This document shows, piece after piece, positions 1 to 6,518 of a stretch of DNA of 6,829 nt. A program made the position numbers and the translations under genes. Source of the DNA: a candidate division WWE3 bacterium (GTDB lineage Bacteria; Patescibacteriota; WWE3; 2-01-FULL-39-13); the NCBI GenBank assembly GCA_027002375.1, contig JALWZX010000020.1, forward strand, positions 1 to 6,829. Direction: 5' to 3'. The notes beneath the pieces are model-generated. The model did no database searches. It was not told the DNA's origin and saw nothing but the letters and a program-made list of their open reading frames with translations. Numbering within the stretch: position 1 is the stretch's first letter; each line of letters starts with the position of its first letter.

Positions 1-303
1 TTTAAAACATTGGTCATAATGAGGAGAGTTTATCAGTTTGTCTTGTTATTAATACCTTTTCTTCCGTTTCACCAACACAAAATGTCCATTACACCATAAA
101 ATTAGTAGCTCATCTTTGCAGCCCGGCGCCAAGACTATGGGTTGAAGGGCGGTTGTGATTTTTATAATACACCGCGAGAACGATCTCACTACTACGTAGC
201 CCGTGGCTTTAGTCGCAACAACTCTAATGTAGTTATGCGACTATTCCATAATGTAAGCTAGGGTACTTTAGTGTGTGGTTCGTCACTTAAAATTGCTGTT
301 ATA
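1..303. other. Gene-free stretch with GC-richer hairpin island
   Basis: No reading frame here looks coding. Bases 1-60 are very AT-rich (16 G/C by my count), whereas 121-180 are about half G/C (31 of 60), an island inside AT-rich DNA. The minus strand can form GTGAGA-TCGT-TCTCGC (six pairs with one G-U) near 175-190 and GTCGCA...TGCGAC (six pairs plus an inner AACT/AGTT) at 212-241. Both gain a wobble pair only in the minus-strand RNA. This would suit a structured 3' UTR or small RNA, but I recognise no known RNA family. Confidence 0.4.
212..241 (-). repeat. Interrupted hairpin downstream of the giant gene
   Basis: GTCGCA (212-217) and TGCGAC (236-241) are inverted copies, with an inner AACT/AGTT pairing and a 7-base loop. 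It lacks a T-tract on either side, so it is not a standard terminator. Its 213-228 part is repeated in inverted orientation at 6755-6770. Confidence 0.5.
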
Positions 304-320
304 TTAATTAACGTTGCAAT
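289..320 (-). terminator. Weak terminator-like hairpin overlapping the stop codon
   Basis: On the minus strand, ATTGC pairs with GCAAT and, inside, GTTA pairs with TAAC, with a small internal loop and an AT-rich apical loop containing the TAA stop. The 3' arm runs straight into TTTT. The stem is short and AT-rich, so an intrinsic terminator is possible but unproven. No stronger candidate was found downstream of the gene. Confidence 0.3.
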
Positions 321-3300
321 GTAATATAGCAGAAGCGTTTTGCCATTCAATTGGAACGTGATTCCAATCTGTATATTCATTGCTACACCCATTAGTATAG
401 TAATTATTTTTTCTTTTTAGTTGAATAGGTGATTCTCCAAGTGTGCCATCTTTGTTTGTTACATATAAATATAATGGGTGACATTGATCATCTTTTACTC
501 CGTCTATATCTATTGTGAAATTATGATTCCCATATCCATCATCCACATTGGCCATGTCTGGGGATAATTCATCTGCCCTTATACTTTTTAGCAATATTCC
601 GCCTTGATTATACGGATTATCCATGTAAATTTTTACTTGTGCGGGTTCGTCTAAAGCATCTTGATCTACTGCCATTCCTTCTATGGAGCATTGTGTATAT
701 CCCAAAGCTCTTGTCACATAGCCTTCTGGGGTATATATCTTTATTCCGTTTGTTTCATCGCTAATAACCTGATATCCCCCAGGACAACTATCATTCGATC
801 TGCTTATTGGCTTTATTATATATGAAATTTCTCCTGACTCAACGTATACATCAGAGCTTCTATTGTAGTTATACGTGTAATTAGCTGGAATTATGTCTAT
901 TAGCTCGTCAAATATAAATGCCCCGTATCTAGTTCTTCTATATATATGCAAATCAACATCTTTTGGGCCGTCCCACGATATTGTAGAAAATCCGCCAGGT
1001 TTTGTTCCATATGCTTGTGTAGCGTCCTGATAAAAGTGTAATGTAGCATTTGTTATCACTTTTGTGCATTGATTATATGAACATTCAATTACACCAGATG
1101 CATTTTGCCAACCATTTGGAAGAGTTTCACCACAGTTTAATGTGTCATCGCTGTCTTTCCTTGGTAGTAAAATATTATCGCCCTTGGTCCCGTTCATATT
1201 ATCCGCATAGGCATACAATAGGTGGCATCCACCAGATAATTTACTGTTATCTAATGTTATTTCGAAGTTATGATTGCCCCTTCCACTGCCCAAAGCGTTT
1301 TCCAACTCTCCATTATATATATTAGCTTCCCCTGTACCTACTAAACTGCCCCCACTTGAATTAGATTCGTCAGCATAAACTTTTATATTAACAGGTTTAT
1401 TTAATATGTCTTTATCTAACGCCCACCCTTTGATGTTACAGGTTGTGTCGCCGTTTACTTGACCTACAAGTCCTGCTGGAGAATGTACTTTTACCACATC
1501 ACTTGCTCCTTCTTGTATATTTAAACCATTTGTACAATCTCCTACTGTATTATCAGGAATTATCTTATATCTATACTCGTGATCAGATTCTACTGTAGTA
1601 TCAGTATAGTTGTGTGTGTTTGTATCTATGTTCGATTCTAATGTAGTCTCGTTATCGTTTTCATCTATTCTTTTTACTGTTAGATTAACATCGGGTCCTG
1701 TATGGTTGTAATCCCAACTTATATCAATTGTGCTATTTGATAATGGTATTAAATGTTGTTTTAACCGTGTTCTAACATCTGATACTACTCTTTCGCAAGA
1801 TTGACCGTGCCCTATATTTACAGATAACCCTTCTATTTTACAGGTTTTCTTTTGTCTATGACCTCTATCGGCTCCTGCTGCTATATTAAATGTTATAATT
1901 CCATCGTTGCCACCTCTTGTCCTATCTATTTCTTTTAGTCTCTCTATTGGAATCGAATATTCACTTCCATCAGTTCTTGTGCATATTTTGTTCCGTCCTG
2001 TTCGTTCATCCTGTTTCTCAATATATGTGCCTTTTCGACCAGTATTAAAATCTTCATTTATAGGTGCGCCTCTTCCTTCTCGCCAATAATGATCTTGTTC
2101 CTTTGGCAAGTATTCTATGGCTTTATCGGCGTATATTTTAAATCCTTTCTCATATTCTGCATTGGCAATTTGCGATTCAACACATATTTCTACATATTTC
2201 TTTCCATCATTCCCAGTTACAACAGTAGCCTCTTTTATTGATGGGGGAACTTCAGACAAGTTTAAATAATTCATATGGTTTCCAGTATCGCAATAATTTC
2301 TCCATGGAGCGATGGGTTCTGATGTACCGCCGCAAGACGTGGCTGTTATCTTTACGTTATTTACATCAAGTACCTGCCAACACTCACCACTATTATCGCC
2401 GAGGTCTGCTGGACACATATGAGGATTTGTGGTTATGGTACAACTTCCCCCAACCGCAGGCATATTCCTTTTTGCCCATAATTCATTGGTGTTTGGATTC
2501 TTTTGAACACATTCATACGTCCCTCCAGTATTTGGACCAAATCCGGTTGGCCTTATGTTATACATTCTTCCGTCCATAAGGTTTACATTCGGTGTATTAA
2601 TTGAAAAACTAACCGTTTGTCCTGCTCCAACAACCAAATTTGTTTGCCCGACAACAGATTGGTTTTGGTCCTTAATTTGTATATTTGTACCAGAAGGTGG
2701 AGTTCCCACATTTTGACATTCTAGAGTTCCAGAAATTGTTGAACTTGGTCTCTCCTGTACACTAATTGTGACAGATCCCGTTGATGATTTATTATATGCA
2801 TTATAGCAAGTTAACGTATAAGTTTTATTTCCTGTTGTTGTAAATGGTCCAACTGATTGTGTTCCTGTAAAATCTTTTCTTCCATTCCACTCTCCACTTG
2901 CATAACATACACTTGCACCGGTCACGTTCCACGAAAGAATTGATGTGCCTGTATCCTTGTATACATCTGTTGCAGTTGCATTAAATGTAATTGCCGGTAA
3001 AGCGTTGTTGCCTGGATCGACACATACATCATTCCCTATAGCACCAAATGTTACTGCATGTACAACATTACCTATCATTCCTTGCGCACCTTCTGGTGTG
3101 CAAACGTTACTTGTATCACATGTACTTAGGTGTAGATTTATAGCGTATGGTTCAAAAAGATGTTCTTCAAGTGTTTTCATGTTTGTTAGGTAAACTCTAT
3201 CATTCTGAAAATCGTATCTAAAGTTGTAAATATCCTCTCCATTATTTGCCAGCCCACCATTATTATCATACAACTTAAGTTGTAACGTCCGTTGACCAAT

Positions 3301-6300
3301 GTTATCGCCGACATAGTTAAAAACAAAATTGTCAAAATCTCCGCTCCAAGATGTAATTTTTGGGCTTTCCCAAACATATGTCTCGGAATTAACGTAATCA
3401 TATTGACTTACGACTATCTGAACATAACCATCTGGGTCTGGCCTAAAAAACTCAGAATTAGGGCATGTTATTTTTCCACCGATATTAACAGTTCCACTGT
3501 TAATATCGGGGCAATCATCGAAATGAATATCAAACCGAGTTGAATAGATTTGTTCGCCTGTATCATGTCTCGTAATGGAACCATTTGGATTATAGTTAAA
3601 GTTAATGTCTAAGTTATCCATAACCCCTTTCTGCGTTGAGTCAGCAAATTCCAATGCATGCATTGTGTATGTTATATTTGGATCAGGGGTTATCTCATCC
3701 AATACCAATTCATAAGTGCTATCACTTTTTGAATCAACAGTTTTATCCAATAACGATATTTTAGCTTCGCTACCTAGAAGGGTTCCTCCATCTCCACAGG
3801 TTATATCACCATCAAAATGCACTTCTTTATATGCACCAATTTGCTGTGGACATTGTGCAAAATCATAGAATAGCTGATCAGGGTTTAATCTACTTGGGGC
3901 GCCATCGTTCTGATCGAAATTTACGAGTTTACCATCGGCTGCTACAACGACATTGGCGCTTGGTGATTCAGATATTGCTTGACTACTGTTTTGTAATACT
4001 AATGAATATTTAATAGAATTAAGATAGGTTTGATTATATTCATATTGTGTTGTGCAAAAGTGTCCCGGACCATCCGAACATTTAAATGCATCGGGCACAG
4101 CGCTACTGTTATCTGATGCGAAACCCATTAGTCCAGCTCGCATTGGATCATATTTGTCAGTATAATTCATTACACCCAAAAATGGCCACGGTATTGGATG
4201 TCCTTCGCATAAAATTTGGCCCCTAAGTGTTATTTTACCCTGAAAAACTTGGCAAATCGGCATATCAAAATTTACGTTTGTACCATCACCAACGTAATAC
4301 GTACTGCCAGACATGTGGTCGATTACTATTTGACCAGCTGGATTTACCTTTATTTTGTAATTTTGATTATATCCTGTTGGTCCGCTGTATAAATTAACTT
4401 CATAGGTATGTGTGCTATCATAAAGTATATCTTTAAAAGAAAAATTCCCATTCGTTGACAGTAGCACCTCTTTGATTGGTGTTTGGGCAGTTACATCATT
4501 TATCCCAACTGTATAATCAAGTGCTTGTGAACCATCCATACACTCTACAGATCCTGATAAATCATATGTTCTTTTATATCCCTCATTTGGATTAGTTCCG
4601 AACTGACAATCGTTAAAGTCATAATCCAATGCATTCAACGGAACTTGTCTTGCATCTAGTCCATTCATTAGATCGAAAAACACCATTTTACCTTCATCGT
4701 CGACTACCATGGGTATACTATGTGTAGCTAGTACTTCATTATTTGATGCATTTTCTATAACATATTCACCTAAATTATAAAAATTGTACGAATTTGGATC
4801 GCTTGAATACAAAAACGGTTGACTATCAAATCTTTTTTGATCAGTATTGTCACCAACAAAAACATTGCCTGTTGCACCTGAATTCCCAGTATTTTTGTAC
4901 TTAAAATACCCTCTAACATTTGAAGGTAACACATTTTGTTGGCATGTAAATTGTCCACCGACAGATATTGTTCCGTCGTAGTATTTACAAATTGGTGAAT
5001 CCAGCTTTACCGTATTTGTTGGTCCTACATATCTTTGATATTTCGCGCCTTCATCAGTATCCTCGGTTAATTCAATATCGCCTGATTGTGTTATGTTCAT
5101 GTCTAAATTGTAAACATATCCGATTTCAGGCTTGATGTATTGTAATCTATAAGAGTCAGAGCCGTCATATTCAAAGCCTGGCAATGCAAATGAACGATCC
5201 CCCTCATTTACAGTTGTTGATACAACGACAATTGGTTCAGAACCATTAAAACGTAAAACCTTTAATTCAACGGGTTGTCCCCTAATTGCATCGGCAAATG
5301 AACATGTGGCCTCACCCGATAATACTAAATTGTCAATATGTATAGGAGCGTTTGGGTCGGTCGCTTTTAGCATGCTTACGTCGTCAATGTAGAATACATT
5401 TTCATCGTTGGTTGTAGAAGTAACTTGAATTGAGATATCCTGTGCATCGTTTCCAGTTGTTACTTCAAACGAAAAATATTCCCAAGTACCTTTAATCTCA
5501 GGTTCAAATGTCTTAGATATTGACTCATTTGTGTTAGTTGTTATAGCTGGTATCGAAAGTTTTGCACTTCCTTTTTCTGTAAAAAGGTTAGCTGAAAACA
5601 AGTACTTTGTATTAGGTTCTAAGCTGAGTACTTGTAACATACCGATATCTGCCGCATTTGCAATTATTTTTTGTGAAAAATTCCCACCTATTTTATTTAT
5701 AGAATCTAACGAATAATTTTGATAAACATATGGTGAACCTATCCGTAACCAGCCATTTCCTAAATATCCGGTGTTGCAGGTGTATTCATCCTGTGTTGTC
5801 ATAATGTCAACTTTCCTTTTTTCAAGTTCGTCTTCATGTAACAAAGCTGGTTGTTCTTCTTCTGTTTCAGTTTCTACAGTTTTCACTGGTGTTACATTTT
5901 CAGCTTTTGTATTTTCTTGAGGTGTTTCGTCAACAGATTGAAGTTGTTGAGTTCCAATATCTTTTGGACCTTCACTGTCTATATCTAGCTTCTCGTTTGA
6001 AATTCGATCATCAGTTATACCTAGAACACGCGCTCCAATTTTATCTGCAGTTGGGCACTCTTTGTCAATTATATATGTGACTGCATATGTACCATTCTCA
6101 AATCCACCATTTTGTACAATATCATTATCAAGTCCTGCCATGTTAGTTATATTTAAGTTGTGCTTTGCTGCAACAACTATTACTGGCAATAAAGCGGTTA
6201 GTACTATTACTAATAAATAATCTATAAAATGGTTTTGCCTTATATTTTTTTTAAGATTATGGATATTATTAGAACGTCTCAATAAATGAACTAGACTACT

Positions 6301-6327
6301 ACTTGGTGAGGGTTTTTGTTTTTTCAT
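304..6327 (-). CDS. Giant N-terminally anchored multidomain surface protein (2007 aa), putative adhesin
   Basis: I do not recognise a named gene. The protein opens with a basic tail (residues 1-33), then one hydrophobic segment (34-54), and everything after it should lie outside the cell. Modules in order: CBM4/9-like jelly roll with an acidic insertion (70-325); three A-B beta-sandwich doublets (332-1072); Ig-like domain (about 1107-1192); another A-like module (1193-1296); a Cys-rich charged segment (1297-1496); two fibronectin-III-like plus GWAxD units (1497-1994); and a short repeat-like tail. I count 42 cysteines, mostly placed at module edges, which suggests many disulfides. There is no C-terminal membrane helix, LPXTG-type motif or visible catalytic signature. 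The ATG at 6325-6327 is chosen because it places a lysine-rich tail directly before the membrane segment; no good Shine-Dalgarno precedes it. The stop is TAA. The gene stands alone, downstream of a tRNA-Ser on the same strand. The reading frame is certain; the adhesin or fibre role is inference from architecture. Confidence 0.93.
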   Translation of the reverse strand: MKKQKPSPSSSLVHLLRRSNNIHNLKKNIRQNHFIDYLLVIVLTALLPVIVVAAKHNLNITNMAGLDNDIVQNGGFENGTYAVTYIIDKECPTADKIGARVLGITDDRISNEKLDIDSEGPKDIGTQQLQSVDETPQENTKAENVTPVKTVETETEEEQPALLHEDELEKRKVDIMTTQDEYTCNTGYLGNGWLRIGSPYVYQNYSLDSINKIGGNFSQKIIANAADIGMLQVLSLEPNTKYLFSANLFTEKGSAKLSIPAITTNTNESISKTFEPEIKGTWEYFSFEVTTGNDAQDISIQVTSTTNDENVFYIDDVSMLKATDPNAPIHIDNLVLSGEATCSFADAIRGQPVELKVLRFNGSEPIVVVSTTVNEGDRSFALPGFEYDGSDSYRLQYIKPEIGYVYNLDMNITQSGDIELTEDTDEGAKYQRYVGPTNTVKLDSPICKYYDGTISVGGQFTCQQNVLPSNVRGYFKYKNTGNSGATGNVFVGDNTDQKRFDSQPFLYSSDPNSYNFYNLGEYVIENASNNEVLATHSIPMVVDDEGKMVFFDLMNGLDARQVPLNALDYDFNDCQFGTNPNEGYKRTYDLSGSVECMDGSQALDYTVGINDVTAQTPIKEVLLSTNGNFSFKDILYDSTHTYEVNLYSGPTGYNQNYKIKVNPAGQIVIDHMSGSTYYVGDGTNVNFDMPICQVFQGKITLRGQILCEGHPIPWPFLGVMNYTDKYDPMRAGLMGFASDNSSAVPDAFKCSDGPGHFCTTQYEYNQTYLNSIKYSLVLQNSSQAISESPSANVVVAADGKLVNFDQNDGAPSRLNPDQLFYDFAQCPQQIGAYKEVHFDGDITCGDGGTLLGSEAKISLLDKTVDSKSDSTYELVLDEITPDPNITYTMHALEFADSTQKGVMDNLDINFNYNPNGSITRHDTGEQIYSTRFDIHFDDCPDINSGTVNIGGKITCPNSEFFRPDPDGYVQIVVSQYDYVNSETYVWESPKITSWSGDFDNFVFNYVGDNIGQRTLQLKLYDNNGGLANNGEDIYNFRYDFQNDRVYLTNMKTLEEHLFEPYAINLHLSTCDTSNVCTPEGAQGMIGNVVHAVTFGAIGNDVCVDPGNNALPAITFNATATDVYKDTGTSILSWNVTGASVCYASGEWNGRKDFTGTQSVGPFTTTGNKTYTLTCYNAYNKSSTGSVTISVQERPSSTISGTLECQNVGTPPSGTNIQIKDQNQSVVGQTNLVVGAGQTVSFSINTPNVNLMDGRMYNIRPTGFGPNTGGTYECVQKNPNTNELWAKRNMPAVGGSCTITTNPHMCPADLGDNSGECWQVLDVNNVKITATSCGGTSEPIAPWRNYCDTGNHMNYLNLSEVPPSIKEATVVTGNDGKKYVEICVESQIANAEYEKGFKIYADKAIEYLPKEQDHYWREGRGAPINEDFNTGRKGTYIEKQDERTGRNKICTRTDGSEYSIPIERLKEIDRTRGGNDGIITFNIAAGADRGHRQKKTCKIEGLSVNIGHGQSCERVVSDVRTRLKQHLIPLSNSTIDISWDYNHTGPDVNLTVKRIDENDNETTLESNIDTNTHNYTDTTVESDHEYRYKIIPDNTVGDCTNGLNIQEGASDVVKVHSPAGLVGQVNGDTTCNIKGWALDKDILNKPVNIKVYADESNSSGGSLVGTGEANIYNGELENALGSGRGNHNFEITLDNSKLSGGCHLLYAYADNMNGTKGDNILLPRKDSDDTLNCGETLPNGWQNASGVIECSYNQCTKVITNATLHFYQDATQAYGTKPGGFSTISWDGPKDVDLHIYRRTRYGAFIFDELIDIIPANYTYNYNRSSDVYVESGEISYIIKPISRSNDSCPGGYQVISDETNGIKIYTPEGYVTRALGYTQCSIEGMAVDQDALDEPAQVKIYMDNPYNQGGILLKSIRADELSPDMANVDDGYGNHNFTIDIDGVKDDQCHPLYLYVTNKDGTLGESPIQLKRKNNYYTNGCSNEYTDWNHVPIEWQNASAILHCNVN
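346..1110 (-). repeat. C-terminal FN3-like + GWAxD unit, copy 2
   Basis: Residues 1740-1994, offset about 247-250 from copy 1 at matched landmarks (STISWD, EISYIIKP, CSIEGMAVDQD, VKIYMD, GNHNFTI, LKRK). The conserved Trp of GWAxD is replaced by Met (GMAVD). Cys 1848, 1880, 1949 and 1981 align with copy 1. The copy begins with WQNASGVIEC, a strand that reappears at the extreme C-terminus. Confidence 0.65.
1111..1839 (-). repeat. C-terminal FN3-like + GWAxD unit, copy 1
   Basis: Residues 1497-1739. The first half looks like a fibronectin-III-type fold (STIDISWDY, VNLTVKRI, then EYRYKIIP). The second half (about 1613-1722) opens CNIKGWALDKD, continues PVNIKVYAD and closes with GNHNFEI and CHLLYAYADN. 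This GWAxD pattern (Gly-Trp-Ala-x-Asp, a 'P..V.VY.D' strand, then G.H.F) recurs as a beta domain in many bacterial surface proteins. Cys 1598, 1630, 1701 and 1732 have counterparts in copy 2. Confidence 0.65.
1840..2439 (-). other. Cys-rich then highly charged segment of unknown fold
   Basis: Residues 1297-1496. The first 50 residues hold four cysteines (1305, 1316, 1332, 1346), with C1296 just before. The rest, about 1375-1496, is unlike its neighbours: rich in Lys, Arg, Glu and Asp, with Cys only at 1382, 1449 and 1496, and with elements such as EYLPKEQDHYWREGRG, IEKQDERTGRNK and IERLKEIDRTRGG. I recognise no family. It could be a distinct functional domain set into the fibre-like chain. 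Confidence 0.5.
2440..2751 (-). other. Seventh A-like beta-sandwich module
   Basis: Residues 1193-1296. It opens with STISGTLEC like the A modules, continues with IQIKDQNQSVVG and a G..VSFSI strand, then a DG.MYNIRPTGFG strand that matches the Y....GPTGY strand of A2. Cys 1204 and 1273 or 1296 fall where the A modules have theirs. It appears to be an isolated A-type copy after the Ig-like domain, without a B partner. Confidence 0.5.
2752..3009 (-). other. Ig-like domain of the type common in CPR surface proteins
   Basis: Residues 1107-1192. The pattern is ITFNATATDV, then SILSWNVTGASVC, G.WNG...FTGTQSVGPF, and finally TYTLTCYNA with a terminal TVS-like strand (GSVTISV). Cys 1141 and 1174 match the canonical intradomain disulfide. 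From knowledge of the family, very similar tandem or single Ig-like domains occur widely in Parcubacteria and other Patescibacteria extracellular proteins, where they act as structural or adhesive spacers. A short Cys-containing linker (C1076, C1102) precedes it. Confidence 0.7.
3112..3831 (-). repeat. A-B beta-sandwich doublet, copy 3
   Basis: Residues 833-1072. Module A3 starts YKEVHFDGDITC and ends FDDCP (Cys 844 and 939). Module B3 starts VNIGGKITC and ends LHLSTC (Cys 955 and 1070). The strand 'NYNPNGSI' in A3 matches 'KVNPAGQI' in A2. This copy is the most diverged of the three at its A-B junction, where the YVG strand is lost and the DNA forms a perfect inverted repeat. Length and Cys placement match copies 1 and 2. 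Confidence 0.7.
3479..3509. repeat. Perfect 14-bp inverted repeat with 3-nt loop inside the coding sequence
   Basis: The arms CCGATATTAACAGT (3479-3492) and ACTGTTAATATCGG (3496-3509) are exact reverse complements around TCC. In the mRNA this is a 14-bp hairpin with loop GGA, followed a few bases later by five A residues. It encodes DINSGTVNIG at the A3/B3 module junction. No stem of this length and perfection was noticed elsewhere in the window. Confidence 0.9.
3832..4578 (-). repeat. A-B beta-sandwich doublet, copy 2
   Basis: Residues 584-832. Module A2 starts YKRTYDLSGSVEC and ends FDMPIC (Cys 596 and 692). Module B2 starts ITLRGQILC and ends YDFAQC (Cys 707 and 826). Landmarks shared with copy 1 include YVG..T.V..D.PIC, then G.I...GQ..C, then VV...GK.V.FD and YDF..C. 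Module B2 has an extra close Cys pair (C750, C758) in an insertion absent from the other copies, probably a local disulfide. Confidence 0.75.
4579..5334 (-). repeat. A-B beta-sandwich doublet, copy 1
   Basis: Residues 332-583. Module A1 runs from LSGEATC to SPIC (Cys 342 and 447). Module B1 runs from SVGGQFTC to YDFNDC (Cys 462 and 574). The A-to-B junction, YVGPTNTVKLDSPIC followed by DGTISVGGQFTC, is closely matched in copy 2. The A module resembles transthyretin-like or carboxypeptidase-regulatory beta-sandwich repeats found in large surface proteins: an opening strand of the form G.I.C, then a 'Y.L.Y..P.GY' strand. That family assignment is tentative; the internal repetition is directly visible. 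Confidence 0.75.
5353..6120 (-). other. CBM4/9-like jelly-roll domain with acidic insertion
   Basis: Residues 70-325. The opening NGGFENG and the closing FYIDDVSML are the first and last strand signatures typical of the carbohydrate-binding CBM4/9 and related galactose-binding-like folds. In between are strands resembling that family (SQKIIANA, LEPNTKYLFSANLF, GTWEYFSFEVT, DISIQVTSTT). The family binds glycans or serves as a structural jelly roll; which applies here cannot be told. Unusually, about 90 residues separate the first strand from the rest, and much of that stretch is acidic low-complexity sequence (roughly 105-180). C91 and C184 flank the insertion and could close it as a loop. Confidence 0.6.
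6166..6228 (-). other. N-terminal membrane segment (signal anchor or signal peptide)
   Basis: Residues 34-54 form a continuous hydrophobic stretch (FIDYLLVIVLTALLPVIVV). The preceding 33-residue tail is rich in Lys, Arg and His (MKKQK, RRSN, LKKNIR). By the positive-inside rule the N-terminus is cytoplasmic and the remaining 1950 or so residues are exported. The run ends in VVAAK, which has small residues suited to signal peptidase I, so cleavage is possible. The unusually long basic n-region favours an uncleaved signal anchor. It is the only membrane segment I see in the protein. Confidence 0.8.
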
Positions 6328-6360
6328 TTTTGATATTAGGATATTTTACCTACTATATAA

Positions 6361-6389
6361 ATGTTACATGTTTTATTTTTCTGTGTAAA
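6361..6389 (-). promoter_or_regulatory. Candidate promoter of the giant gene
   Basis: On the minus strand TTTACA (6384-6389) lies 17 bases before TAACAT (6361-6366), which places the start of transcription about 25 bases before the ATG. An alternative -10 is TATAGT at 6352-6357, with a poor -35. The short leader has no Shine-Dalgarno at a working distance: the only AGG-like run is about 20 bases or more upstream of the ATG. The leader is otherwise A/T-rich. Confidence 0.35.
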
Positions 6390-6415
6390 CGGGTATTTAC
6401 GATAAACCGCAAAGT

Positions 6416-6441
6416 AAATACAATACCAGTGTGTTGTATTT
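6416..6441. repeat. 8-bp inverted repeat between tRNA and giant gene
   Basis: AAATACAA (6416-6423) and TTGTATTT (6434-6441) are exact reverse complements around a 10-base loop. The stem is AT-rich and has no T-tract. It could mark the end of the tRNA transcript or an operator just upstream of the candidate promoter; it could also be chance in AT-rich DNA. Confidence 0.35.
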
Positions 6442-6518
6442 GATTGTATAGGATTTGAAAGTGTTGTTTTTCTGACCACACAGCCTTTAAGTTAGTGGTG
6501 GTTCTTAGGTGTATTGCG

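Noticed and set aside
19..99. 26-codon plus-strand frame starting MRRVYQFVLLLIPFL.
   Set aside because: It resembles a tiny hydrophobic peptide, but it is very short, has no visible ribosome site or promoter and could be chance.
394..423. A-rich codons (LKRKNNYY) near the C-terminus with a slippery-like A AAA AAT heptamer.
   Set aside because: No stimulatory structure is evident and a shift would change only the last 30 or so residues; likely just Lys/Asn codons in AT-rich DNA.
1050..3543. Several plus-strand and minus-strand frames of 60-113 codons inside the giant gene.
   Set aside because: They lie opposite or in other frames of a long gene with clear domain structure; none shows protein-like motifs or a ribosome site.
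304..6327. Possible use of TGA as glycine (alternative CPR code).
   Set aside because: The frame runs 2007 codons without TGA, has normal GGN glycines and ends in TAA, so the standard bacterial code is sufficient.
6471..6510. Weak ACCAC/GTGGT pairing downstream of the tRNA as a possible terminator.
   Set aside because: Only five base pairs with a long loop, and no proper T-tract in the minus-strand direction.
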